From a virus: a DNA stretch of 64,000 nucleotides. Location of the stretch: positions 1-64,000 of IMG/VR virus record IMGVR_UViG_3300009378_000005; one strand, given 5' to 3'. The translations under genes were made by a program, and so were the position numbers. How positions within the stretch are numbered: the first letter of the stretch is position 1; the number at the start of each line of letters is the position of its first letter. The notes under the pieces were generated by a model, which ran no database searches, was not told the DNA's origin, and saw nothing but the letters and a program-made list of their open reading frames with translations. Shown piece after piece: positions 44,737-52,203 of this stretch.

Positions 44737-44946
44737 TTATTGTACCATTATACAGCTAGTGATTGTGACAGCCCACGATATGAAAAGTATTGTACCAAGA
44801 ACAGCTGCAAATAGAGACTCACTATCAACTTTTTTATCGTGTGTGTCTGTGATGACTATGTCCCTGCCTGTGGTGGTTGTGTCCCTGTCTGTGATAATGT
44901 CGATTAGCTGGCGGACCCTGCTTATGTGTTCTATATGATTTACCAA
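44737..44946 (-). CDS. Possible small C-tail-anchored membrane peptide
   Basis: A 69-codon frame whose last ~25 residues (LFAAVLGTILFISWAVTITS) form a clear transmembrane helix. Its first half overlaps the histidine-rich end of the secreted protein gene in another frame, and no good ribosome site is seen. A shorter internal start would need a non-standard codon. Low confidence. Confidence 0.25.
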   Translation of the reverse strand: MVNHIEHISRVRQLIDIITDRDTTTTGRDIVITDTHDKKVDSESLFAAVLGTILFISWAVTITSCIMVQ

Positions 44947-45157
44947 GTGACTTGTGATTCCAATAGCCCCCGTTCCATCTATATTTTCTAACGATAGTGT
45001 TTTTTCCTACACCGTATTTTAGATATGACCAGTAACCAGGAACCCAGATCCACCCGGATTGAACGCTGACTGAAACTCCACTTCTAGCTGATGTGTGAGC
45101 GTGTGCTGAACAGCTAGTTCCAAAAAAACTAAGGGCAGCTAATAGCATAAACTTCAT
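44834..45157 (-). CDS. Secreted/periplasmic His-rich protein with YXWGXW-like motif
   Basis: 107 residues. N-terminus MKFMLLAALSFFGTSCSAHA is a signal peptide; the Cys16 context GTSC is a poor lipobox, so signal peptidase I cleavage after AHA is as likely. The mature part contains WIWVPGYWSYLKYG and WNGGYWNH, the aromatic YXWGXW-type repeat found in bacterial envelope proteins. The tail is His/Gly/Arg-rich (QGHNHHRQGHSHHRHTR), a plausible metal binder. A TATAAT-like box (45187-45192) lies ~30 nt upstream. Probably a host-envelope modifier; role inferred. Confidence 0.6.
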   Translation of the reverse strand: MKFMLLAALSFFGTSCSAHAHTSARSGVSVSVQSGWIWVPGYWSYLKYGVGKNTIVRKYRWNGGYWNHKSLGKSYRTHKQGPPANRHYHRQGHNHHRQGHSHHRHTR

Positions 45158-45197
45158 GTTAAACTCCTATATATGATGCTTACATATATTATAAGCT

Positions 45198-45425
45198 TTA
45201 GGGCTGCCTTTCATTCAATTTTTTATTAAAAAAGTTTATTTTTTCTTCTTCAAGCCTGTCTGCTAGCCTTATAACATTAGTAGAAAATGTTTCTGTAAAC
45301 AGAAATGGAACTATTGCGTGAATCACGCTAACAAAAAGCATCATTGCTGACCACACAGCAAATCCAAAAGATCTGTAGAAGTGTCCTAGATATGTCATGT
45401 CCGTATCTTTTAAATGTTTAAACAA
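45198..45425 (-). CDS. Small membrane protein, DUF6356-like
   Basis: 75 residues with one hydrophobic segment (FAVWSAMMLFVSVIHAIVPF) and the pattern TYLGHFYRSFGFAVW then HAIVPFLFTETFS, matching a small bacterial/phage membrane family of unknown function (TY..H...A then HA..PF.F..T.S). C-terminus is charged (ADRLEEEKINFFNKK). It lies just upstream of the secreted His-rich protein gene; both may act at the host envelope. Confidence 0.6.
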   Translation of the reverse strand: MFKHLKDTDMTYLGHFYRSFGFAVWSAMMLFVSVIHAIVPFLFTETFSTNVIRLADRLEEEKINFFNKKLNERQP

Positions 45426-45464
45426 AATTTTACCTTTTATTTTATAACTATTTCACTAAGATAT

Positions 45465-45491
45465 AAAAAGGGCCGGTCGAAAGACCGGCCC
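45465..45491 (-). terminator. Strong rho-independent terminator of the large structured RNA
   Basis: Perfect 9-bp GC-rich stem GGGCCGGTC/GACCGGCCC (45470-45478 with 45483-45491), 4-nt loop, then TTTTT in the minus direction. It ends the structured RNA and separates it from the membrane protein gene. A second 8-bp hairpin (GAAAAGCG/CGCTTTTC) lies just before it near 45500-45527. Confidence 0.93.
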
Positions 45492-46146
45492 TAGATGGGG
45501 GAAAAGCGCAGCATACCTCGCTTTTCATTCTCGTGACCCTCAACTCCGCTTGAATTCGAAGCTGTCCCTTTTGGTTAGAGGTGCACACACCGACCTGTAA
45601 AGCCGTTCACGAGCTTTCTCCCTGTTCTTAGGCTGTAATACCTACGGAACAGCACGCCCTACTATCGCCATGACATTCTGCGTTCTCTTGAGTGAGCTGT
45701 ACACTTCACCTCGTGATCGCGCGCCCTGCTTCCAAACCTTGGGAGCATATCCACAGGACCCCTTTCGGGACGGTGGTCTTGTTGCCAATTCCACCAGAGA
45801 GACTTCTGTCACCGACAGTTAGATTCTGAAGAGAGTTAACCCTTCTTCCCAAGACATCATAGCCTTTCGGCTTCTTGGATTGCCCTTGTCCCGTTTCCAC
45901 GATGAACCTACAAGTCCATGGATACCCTCGGTAGCACTTCCCTAGCGGAATAGGGACTCATACCTTAGGCCACTGAACGACTTCGAAAGTTCCACCTTCC
46001 TTAACTCGTCCCTCCTCTTAGTGAAGCGGCATGACGTAAGAACGTCACCTTCTCCATCGGAGTTTTCTCTATCCTAATACCAAAAGATATTAGATCCAGG
46101 AGCCAGTAACTCCACCTGGATTTTTGGACCCGAGAACATGGGTCAC
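45465..46146 (-). ncRNA. Large structured non-coding RNA (~680 nt), class not assigned; GOLLD/ROOL-like in size and setting
   Basis: About 680 nt without a credible ORF, markedly richer in G+C than its surroundings. On the minus strand it is packed with local helices: GACCC/GGGTC, CTAATA/TATTAG, CTCC/GGAG, TGACG/CGTCA, TCCCTA/TAGGGA, CCAAGA/TCTTGG enclosing AGCC-GAAA-GGCT, CTGTC-GGT-GACAG, GGTGG/CCACC, CCC-GAAA-GGG, and CTGTTC/GAACAG enclosing TAGG/CCTA. The 5' strand TTCTCG can pair with 3' CGAGAA (45528-45533). It ends in a strong terminator. Group I P/Q/R/S signatures, a group II domain V, RNase P and tmRNA hallmarks were not found. It lies between a homing-endonuclease-like gene and membrane protein genes. 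Confidence 0.75.
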
Positions 46147-46200
46147 ATAAATTTTCAAAGAACTATAGAAGTATATACCTTCTACTTCTGTTGTACAAAA

Positions 46201-46755
46201 TTATACATCTTGTCTCTGCGATGTTTTAATGCCCGCGATTCTTTGCTTTTCTCTATATTCTGGTGTTCTAAGTGTGGCACATCTCTCATCATAGTTATCC
46301 TTCCATCTCTTTTTTGCAGCTCGGCTATAGTTTTCTCTATGTGTGGCAGTTCTAACCTTTCCATAGTTTGGAGAATTAATTCCTTTTTTGCCATACATGC
46401 CGTTATTTTTACCTATTGATGAGTGGCCTGAAACGTATTTCGCGAAACCTCCTTTGTTATATCTTACTTTCTCTCCGCAGCCACACTTGCACACGGGCCA
46501 TTTGCCATCGTGATTAAACTTAACAATATAGTCTACAAACTCTACCTGATGTTCTTTTCTTACGTGTCTTGCGAGAACATTGTTTGTATTTGCAACTCGT
46601 TTATTGCAGATATTACAAGACAATTTAAACTCAACACTCTTGTCATATAGCTTTTCTGCAATATCCTTATGCCAATAACCGATATGCGACCCTATTGATC
46701 TTTTTGTATTGCTTAGCAGTTTATCGCAGTATTCACACTTTACTTTTTCTACCAT
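46201..46755 (-). CDS. Homing-endonuclease-like DNA-binding protein without nuclease domain
   Basis: 184 residues. Three Cys/His clusters (CEYCDKLL...HIGYWH, CNICNKRV...HVRKEH, CKCGCGEKV) followed by a NUMOD3-like motif (KNNGMYGKKGINSPNYGK) and a basic helical C-terminus. These are the DNA-recognition parts of phage homing enzymes; the catalytic domain is absent. It is probably a truncated remnant, or a DNA-binding accessory. It sits between the capsid gene terminator and the structured RNA, hinting that it once mobilised that segment. Confidence 0.7.
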   Translation of the reverse strand: MVEKVKCEYCDKLLSNTKRSIGSHIGYWHKDIAEKLYDKSVEFKLSCNICNKRVANTNNVLARHVRKEHQVEFVDYIVKFNHDGKWPVCKCGCGEKVRYNKGGFAKYVSGHSSIGKNNGMYGKKGINSPNYGKVRTATHRENYSRAAKKRWKDNYDERCATLRTPEYREKQRIAGIKTSQRQDV

Positions 46756-46811
46756 ATTTACCTCTACATAGTAATAATATAGTATGAATAGATTTTTGTA
46801 AACTACTTAAA

Positions 46812-46841
46812 ATAAAAAAGGAGGGAGCAAAAGCTCCCTCC
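46812..46841 (-). terminator. Rho-independent terminator after the major capsid gene
   Basis: Perfect 9-bp stem GGAGGGAGC/GCTCCCTCC (46820-46828 with 46833-46841), TTTT loop, and a TTTTTTATTTT tract in the minus direction. Placed 23 nt after the capsid stop, as expected for the most highly expressed late gene. Confidence 0.93.
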
Positions 46842-46863
46842 CCGTTCATTAGATGAACTTTTT

Positions 46864-48795
46864 CTAGATCACATTGAGATCAAGCACCGTCACAGTGCCG
46901 TAGAAGTCAGCACGAACCATCTTTTTGCCGTATCGAGTCATCACTCCCTTGCGAGGCGTGAAATCCTCTGGAGCAAAGATCGTCGGTGTGACAATTAATG
47001 GTACGTACGGAGCGTAAACGTATCCTGTCTCAAGGTAGCTACCGCCCTTATAACCAACAAGAACCTTGTTGCGTGGGAAGTAGGGGTCCTTATAGACCGT
47101 GAAACGGTTGCTCAGCGTACCGACCGGAGCTGCACCGAGTGTGAACGGATTACCAACCTGACCGTCGCCGTCAAGACTGTAGTTAGGCTTGTAAAGAACT
47201 GATGCCTCGAATACCGTTGACACCTCAGGTGAGCAAACGATGAAGTTTGCAGAACCGCGAAGAGTCTTACGGTGAATCTCATTAGCGACATCGATGATCG
47301 TCTCAACTAGCGTCTCATACCACTCACGGACCGTACCTGTGAAGCTAGGACCGGAAGCTAGAGTGCTAGAAAGAGTAGCCTCTGTACCGTTTGTCTTGTT
47401 AACGAACTTACCTGGCATGCGTGACCAGTAGTAGTTAGCACCTGCTGCCTCGACCAGGAGATCGTTTAGGATCTCACGGTCGATCTCAAGAGCTACCTGC
47501 TCAGAGAGGATCTGTGTTAGCTCGACCTCAGCATCCATGCTGTGGTAGGCGTTAAGATCCTGTGCGAGCTCTGGTGACCAGCGAGCACGTAGCTTGCGTG
47601 TCTGAGCTGTTACAGCGATTGACTCGATCTTGATGTCGATCTCAGGGATCGCCGGGGAGGGCGATGACGCGAAATCAGACTCAAACGATGGAATCGTGAG
47701 AGCAGAGCCGTCAGATGTATCGATGTCAAGTGACGCAGCCAATGCGTATGATGCAGTTAGGTTAGCAACACCAGCCGGATGGGCCTTGTGAGATCCTGTA
47801 ACAACAACAAGAAGAGCGGCATTTGCAGACGTTCTTCCAATGAGAGGATCTGACGTGAACTGACCGTTAGCATATGTTCCCACCTGGTTCAGACGTCTGA
47901 CGTTAACAAGGTTCTTGCCACCCTGAACTGACTCAGGTACGGCTGAAAGACCGTTTCCGCCTCCGCCTTGATCTGAACCGAGGTCAGCATCTGTGAACAG
48001 TGAGACATCCTTAGCCTGTGTTGTATCCATAGAGTTGAACACTGAGGAGGCTAGATCAAGAATCACGAACTGGAACTCACCAGTTGTGTTCTGTGCTGTG
48101 TCATCGTCAATGAGGTTTGTTAGCTGTGGATCGAACTGTAGAAGTCGACCGTCAGTACCCGTTGATGCACAGACGCGACCATCTTGTAACGTTGAGTTAC
48201 CCTGGAAGGCACCTGATGCCAAGACGTTTGATGTCTGAACAATAGATGAGCTGTGAACCTTGGTATACGATGTTCCAACTAGATCATACTGACCACCGAC
48301 AGCCAAAGATCCGCTTTGGACACCCTTGCCTGTGGGGTTGTTGTAGATCGACTGACCCTTACCGTATGTCTGCGCATTTGCTGCACCTGCGGCACCTGTC
48401 TGGAGATTTGAATCACCGCCGATGCGGGTTCCATATGTGTAATCCAGATAGAAGAGCAGACCAGAGGGAAGGCTCATAGGCTGAATTGATACCAACTCAT
48501 TAGATACGAGACCACCGAAGACCCTGCGGACGATCGGGAAGGCGATGTTTGTGAAACCACGAAGATCGCCAGATGTTGTCATGTTTGCTGCGCCTGTTGA
48601 CAGAGAGTTTTGCTCTCTTAACAGCTGTGCAGCCTGATTCTCAAGAAGTCGAGACATGATCTCTCTATTGTGATCAGCGAGACCACGAAGAAGACCTGTT
48701 CTAGACCACTTTTCAATCAGTCGTTGACCTTCAGCACCGACATTTCTCTGCCTGATGCCTTCTGTCAACTGTTCTAGTGTAAATGATTTTGCCAT
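46864..48795 (-). CDS. Major capsid protein (T4 gp23-like)
   Basis: 643 residues. N-terminal ~65 residues form a helical leader likely cleaved by the prohead protease. The HK97-fold part has FTNIAFPIVRRVFGGLVSNE, SGLLFYLDYTYGTRIGG, and later TRKLRARWSPELAQDLNAYH, EILNDLLVEAAGANYYWSR and IVCSPEVSTVFEAS, all gp23-type segments. It ends VRADFYGTVTVLDLNVI. Codons are visibly GC-richer than in most neighbours, consistent with high expression. It is followed by a strong terminator. Confidence 0.95.
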   Translation of the reverse strand: MAKSFTLEQLTEGIRQRNVGAEGQRLIEKWSRTGLLRGLADHNREIMSRLLENQAAQLLREQNSLSTGAANMTTSGDLRGFTNIAFPIVRRVFGGLVSNELVSIQPMSLPSGLLFYLDYTYGTRIGGDSNLQTGAAGAANAQTYGKGQSIYNNPTGKGVQSGSLAVGGQYDLVGTSYTKVHSSSIVQTSNVLASGAFQGNSTLQDGRVCASTGTDGRLLQFDPQLTNLIDDDTAQNTTGEFQFVILDLASSVFNSMDTTQAKDVSLFTDADLGSDQGGGGNGLSAVPESVQGGKNLVNVRRLNQVGTYANGQFTSDPLIGRTSANAALLVVVTGSHKAHPAGVANLTASYALAASLDIDTSDGSALTIPSFESDFASSPSPAIPEIDIKIESIAVTAQTRKLRARWSPELAQDLNAYHSMDAEVELTQILSEQVALEIDREILNDLLVEAAGANYYWSRMPGKFVNKTNGTEATLSSTLASGPSFTGTVREWYETLVETIIDVANEIHRKTLRGSANFIVCSPEVSTVFEASVLYKPNYSLDGDGQVGNPFTLGAAPVGTLSNRFTVYKDPYFPRNKVLVGYKGGSYLETGYVYAPYVPLIVTPTIFAPEDFTPRKGVMTRYGKKMVRADFYGTVTVLDLNVI

Positions 48796-48839
48796 TATCT
48801 TTCCTTGTTAAGCAGTTGTTAAGTTATTTACCTGTTATT

Positions 48840-50258
48840 TTACTTTAACCCAGCAAGCTTAGCCCATCGTGAAACCTCTGTTGCCTCTGATAGCTGAGCT
48901 GATGCTCGTTTCGTCGGCCTTGAGGAAGCACCAAGTGTTCTTCTTGCTGTTGATTCTGATAGATTCTCTGACTTGCCTTTTGAAAGTGATTCCGTCAGGC
49001 TCTTGTATAGCAGCTTCACCTCTCTTAAGCTTCTCGCATCATCAAGAGACTCGATGATTGATTTCCTCTGTGTCGATGAGACATTTGGATTTTGAAGAAG
49101 CTTATTTACGTAAAGAAGCTTTGCGTTAAACAAATTCAGATCTGTCAACTGCTCACGAAGTGTTTCAACGGCACTTCTGTATTCGTTGAGCTTATTTTTA
49201 AGAGCTCGATTCTGACGGCTCTCATTGCTAAGACTGCGCTTTAATTTTCGCATCTCTTTTAGAACGTTAATATCCTTGTCACCTAGCTCGAGTGCATCCT
49301 TGCCGGCTTTGCCGCCGCCGAAGTGATGGGCCATTGCCTTGGCCTCGCCCTCAGAGAGCTGGTCACGTAATTTCTTTAGCTCAGATCGAAGAGCACCTTC
49401 ATCGATCTCATATAAGACATCATCCTCTTCCTCAAGATCAGGTAGGTCAGGTAGGTCAGGTAGATCATCCTCCTCTCCTTCCACATCTTCAGGTTCTTCA
49501 ACTGATTCAACATCACCATCCTCTCCTTCCTCATCCTCAACAACACTTACACTTGCTGTTGATAATGCATCACGAAGATCATCAGACAGCTCAACATCAC
49601 CAAGGTCTAGCTCAAGGCTCACCTCGTCTAAGCTGTTTTCTGTTAGGTTAAACTCCTTCTCAAGAGCGTTTAGGTCAATTTCATAAAGGACATCGTCATT
49701 TTTAGACATATCTTGATTCTCCATTTGTGAATCGTCTTGAATATTTATTACTTCACTGTTAAAAAGGTCAGCATTTTCATTAAATTTATTAGCAATAGCT
49801 AATAGCTTCTTTTTCTCATCATCGCATAAGCAGTCAAATGTCTCATTAACAGCAGATCTCATTGCATCTTCCGTCACATCAGAAGACATTGCCTCTGCGG
49901 CCTCATTGCCACCTAACAACTCAACTAAGGACATCAAGGCCGTCTCATCAAGAGAAACCTCATCTAGATCATCCTCATACACAGGAAGAGGCCTTGTTAT
50001 CTCATCAACATCGTCTCCGCCGCCTGGATTTTCAATAGAGTCGTCATCATCGTCAGATGAGCCTGTAAGAACATGGCTGTCATCATCATCAGAATCACTG
50101 TTCTCACTAACAAGCTGTTCCTCTATGAACTTTCTAATTTTTGGTGTAACAGCCTCGATAATAGCATTTTTTGCATTTTGTTCCGCTGTCTCACGGAGCA
50201 TTCTTGCCTCAGCTATTGCCTCATCGTAAAGTGACTTTGACATTTTTTCCCTCGTCAT
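48840..50258 (-). CDS. Scaffolding/prohead core protein (gp22-like)
   Basis: 472 residues, extremely acidic and helical. Three acidic low-complexity segments (SDSDDDDSHV, DEEGEDGDVESVEEPEDVEG, DDLPDLPDLPDLEEEDD) alternate with helices. DDVLYEID occurs twice and may be a binding repeat. The C-terminal half is coiled-coil (LKEMRKLKRSLSNESRQNRA, SAVETLREQLTDLNLFNAKL), and it ends in a helical WAKLAGLK tag, the usual capsid-interaction end. Lies between the prohead protease region and the capsid gene. Confidence 0.85.
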   Translation of the reverse strand: MTREKMSKSLYDEAIAEARMLRETAEQNAKNAIIEAVTPKIRKFIEEQLVSENSDSDDDDSHVLTGSSDDDDDSIENPGGGDDVDEITRPLPVYEDDLDEVSLDETALMSLVELLGGNEAAEAMSSDVTEDAMRSAVNETFDCLCDDEKKKLLAIANKFNENADLFNSEVINIQDDSQMENQDMSKNDDVLYEIDLNALEKEFNLTENSLDEVSLELDLGDVELSDDLRDALSTASVSVVEDEEGEDGDVESVEEPEDVEGEEDDLPDLPDLPDLEEEDDVLYEIDEGALRSELKKLRDQLSEGEAKAMAHHFGGGKAGKDALELGDKDINVLKEMRKLKRSLSNESRQNRALKNKLNEYRSAVETLREQLTDLNLFNAKLLYVNKLLQNPNVSSTQRKSIIESLDDARSLREVKLLYKSLTESLSKGKSENLSESTARRTLGASSRPTKRASAQLSEATEVSRWAKLAGLK

Positions 50259-50286
50259 TACTTAATTATTATGCAAATTAATAAAA

Positions 50287-50916
50287 TTACTCATCTTCAT
50301 CATCTAGAAGCATCAGTATTCTAATGTGTTGTTTTATTAATGATCTCTCATCATCACTCAAGATGTCAGATATTTCAAATGCACTTATGTCATCATCAAC
50401 AGGATCATTCACTGGTGCTCTTGATGTTCCATATACAGTGCCAGTTCTTTTTGGTGGGCCTGTTGTTCTAAATGCCTGACCTGAACCGCCTGTTCCGATT
50501 GGCGGGCCGCTGAAGCCTTTAGGATATAAAACGTTATGAGAGAACGGAGCTATTCCAGATGACGCCTTTGGCATTCCCTTTTCTGCAAGGGGTGCAAGAT
50601 CAAATCTCTGATTGGTTGCAAATGATGCTCTATCAGCCCTTCTGCTAGGATCGGCCCTGACATGGACTTGATTTATCTTTGATACGAAGTCATCGACATC
50701 GTCTAGATCATCAAACATCTCATCAAAGAACTCATCCTCCTCGTCATCATCAAACTCATATCTCGGAGGTTCGACATAGATTCCGCTTTCTCCAGATATC
50801 GGTCTTTCAGATCCCAGTCCGGTTCCCATGCTCGGGATCTTAGACTGAGACTTGCCGTAACCGTGGCCCTGTCTTGAGTCATAGTTTCCAGGATTATAAT
50901 AGCTCTGTTTAGGCAT
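50287..50916 (-). CDS. Unknown acidic/disordered head-region protein
   Basis: 209 residues, not recognised. N-terminal third is Gly/Ser/Tyr-rich, followed by an acidic run (EFDDDEEDEFFDEMFDDLDD), a Gly/Pro-rich segment, and a C-terminal helix (SIxxxLSDDERSLIKQHIRI-like). It shares a base with the upstream gene stop. Position among protease, scaffold and capsid genes suggests a head assembly factor. Confidence 0.55.
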   Translation of the reverse strand: MPKQSYYNPGNYDSRQGHGYGKSQSKIPSMGTGLGSERPISGESGIYVEPPRYEFDDDEEDEFFDEMFDDLDDVDDFVSKINQVHVRADPSRRADRASFATNQRFDLAPLAEKGMPKASSGIAPFSHNVLYPKGFSGPPIGTGGSGQAFRTTGPPKRTGTVYGTSRAPVNDPVDDDISAFEISDILSDDERSLIKQHIRILMLLDDEDE

Positions 50917-51419
50917 CAGCCCTTGCCGTCTGAGCCCTGATATGACCTTCCAGAAATATACTGTCCGATTTTTTGTGACGCTATTCTTCCAGATGTATCA
51001 GAAGGTGACGTCTGGCCACCAAGACCAGATCCAAATTCAACACCGCTCTCAGGCAGGTCACCTTCAAAAGGCGCCTGATCGTTTGGAAATACACTACCTG
51101 GACCAGGGGATGTGATGTTTGGAACATACGGTGACGAAGGAAGTCCGCCGCCGCCTGTCTTGACATCACTAAGAACAGGAGTTGGATCATTTGATGTTCC
51201 AATGAAGTCCCTGTTAAATGAATTTGTTCCGAGGCCGTTTAGCACCTCACCATTCAATGCCAGGCTTTCATATTCCTCTCTTCTCTCGTCATCGGTGAGG
51301 TCACCGCTGTAAATAGGTGATGACGAAAATGACTTCTGCAAGTTATTCTCATTTCTGGCACCTAGCGGGCTCTTTGATGCAGGGGCTGCCTCAACTGTTA
51401 TCTGCTTAACCTCAGGCAT
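50916..51419 (-). CDS. Unknown low-complexity head-region protein
   Basis: 167 residues rich in Gly, Ser, Pro and Asn with little predicted structure except LTDDERREEYESLALNGEV. No known family. It abuts the genes on both sides, so it is part of the head operon. Possibly an internal or core protein. Confidence 0.5.
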   Translation of the reverse strand: MPEVKQITVEAAPASKSPLGARNENNLQKSFSSSPIYSGDLTDDERREEYESLALNGEVLNGLGTNSFNRDFIGTSNDPTPVLSDVKTGGGGLPSSPYVPNITSPGPGSVFPNDQAPFEGDLPESGVEFGSGLGGQTSPSDTSGRIASQKIGQYISGRSYQGSDGKG

Positions 51420-51420
51420 C

Positions 51421-51684
51421 TTATAGATCCTTCATGATCTGCGACTTGATCGCATTTCGAATTCGCCTGACACGCTTTAAGTTTTTGATTAATCTCGCCT
51501 CAGCCAATCCTAGCTTTTTGGCATGGTCAATCTTGTGAGATAGTGTTCCTGCAAGAGAATCAGCATCGACCTCTTTTGCATCGTCAGATGATGCGCCAGG
51601 AAGCCCAGACTCTTCTAACTTTCTCTTTTCATCAAGAACCATCTGCTTTAAAAGATCAGATGTTAGCTTCTTTACAGTTGACAT
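51421..51684 (-). CDS. Small helical basic protein, unknown
   Basis: 87 residues. N-terminus TVKKLTSDLLKQMVLDEKRK is related in style to the TKxxLxxII motif of neighbouring small proteins. The C-terminal half is a basic amphipathic helix (AEARLIKNLKRVRRIRNAIK), which could bind DNA. Head operon position; function unknown. Confidence 0.55.
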   Translation of the reverse strand: MSTVKKLTSDLLKQMVLDEKRKLEESGLPGASSDDAKEVDADSLAGTLSHKIDHAKKLGLAEARLIKNLKRVRRIRNAIKSQIMKDL

Positions 51685-51742
51685 GATAATTCTCCTAATA
51701 TATGCATGAAATACATATTCTAGAATTTAAAAACTATTATGT

Positions 51743-52198
51743 CTACCGTGACTTATTTGTGCTATCTGAAAATGCTAGTGCCGCCCAGTTTCCAGCTGAC
51801 TCACTAAACAGATCGAGGGGATCACTCTGTGCTGCAATCATCGAGGCCCTGTCGCTTGTCGGACCAGTTCTCGTTGACGATGCCTGCTCCTGGAGAGTTG
51901 TAAGAGCTGTATCTTTAAATATTGACGCCATGACAGGATCAGATGTCATCGCTGCTGCCGCTGATTCAGCAAGGACTGACTCATCCTGGCTGTCGTCTCT
52001 ATTTTGACCCCACTCTATTCTATCAAGTGACTGTGACCGACCTGACACCTTGGGCTCTTTTATCGTTGTCATCTGTGAACGATCTTCAACACGTGATGTC
52101 TGGATGATTGATGTCCCGCTAAGACCTTCTTGCAATATTTCAACAAGACATTCCTTGACGATTCCCTTTAAGTCACCCTTGCTTAATCTTTTACTCAT
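51743..52198 (-). CDS. Small protein with shared N-terminal motif, head region
   Basis: 151 residues beginning SKRLSKGDLKGIVKECLVEI, aligned with the motif of the three small genes at 43.5-44.7 kb. The middle is polar, with DESVLAESAAAAMTSDPVMA, and the C-terminus is Ser/Ala-rich. It directly follows the prohead protease gene. Unknown function. Confidence 0.55.
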   Translation of the reverse strand: MSKRLSKGDLKGIVKECLVEILQEGLSGTSIIQTSRVEDRSQMTTIKEPKVSGRSQSLDRIEWGQNRDDSQDESVLAESAAAAMTSDPVMASIFKDTALTTLQEQASSTRTGPTSDRASMIAAQSDPLDLFSESAGNWAALAFSDSTNKSR

Positions 52199-52203
52199 CT
52201 TTT

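Noticed and set aside
45706-45900. 64-residue frame METGQGQSKK inside the structured RNA
   Set aside because: It covers GAAA-capped hairpins and has no ribosome site; structure explains the sequence better.
45465-46146. Group I or group II intron, RNase P RNA or tmRNA
   Set aside because: No Q/R/S group I consensus, no domain V, no RNase P or tmRNA core sequence could be found by eye, and the element ends in a terminator rather than an exon.
49437-49470. Short tandem repeat (GTAGGTCAG units) suspected as CRISPR-like
   Set aside because: It is inside the scaffold gene and encodes the acidic DLPDLPDLPDL run; there are no spacers.
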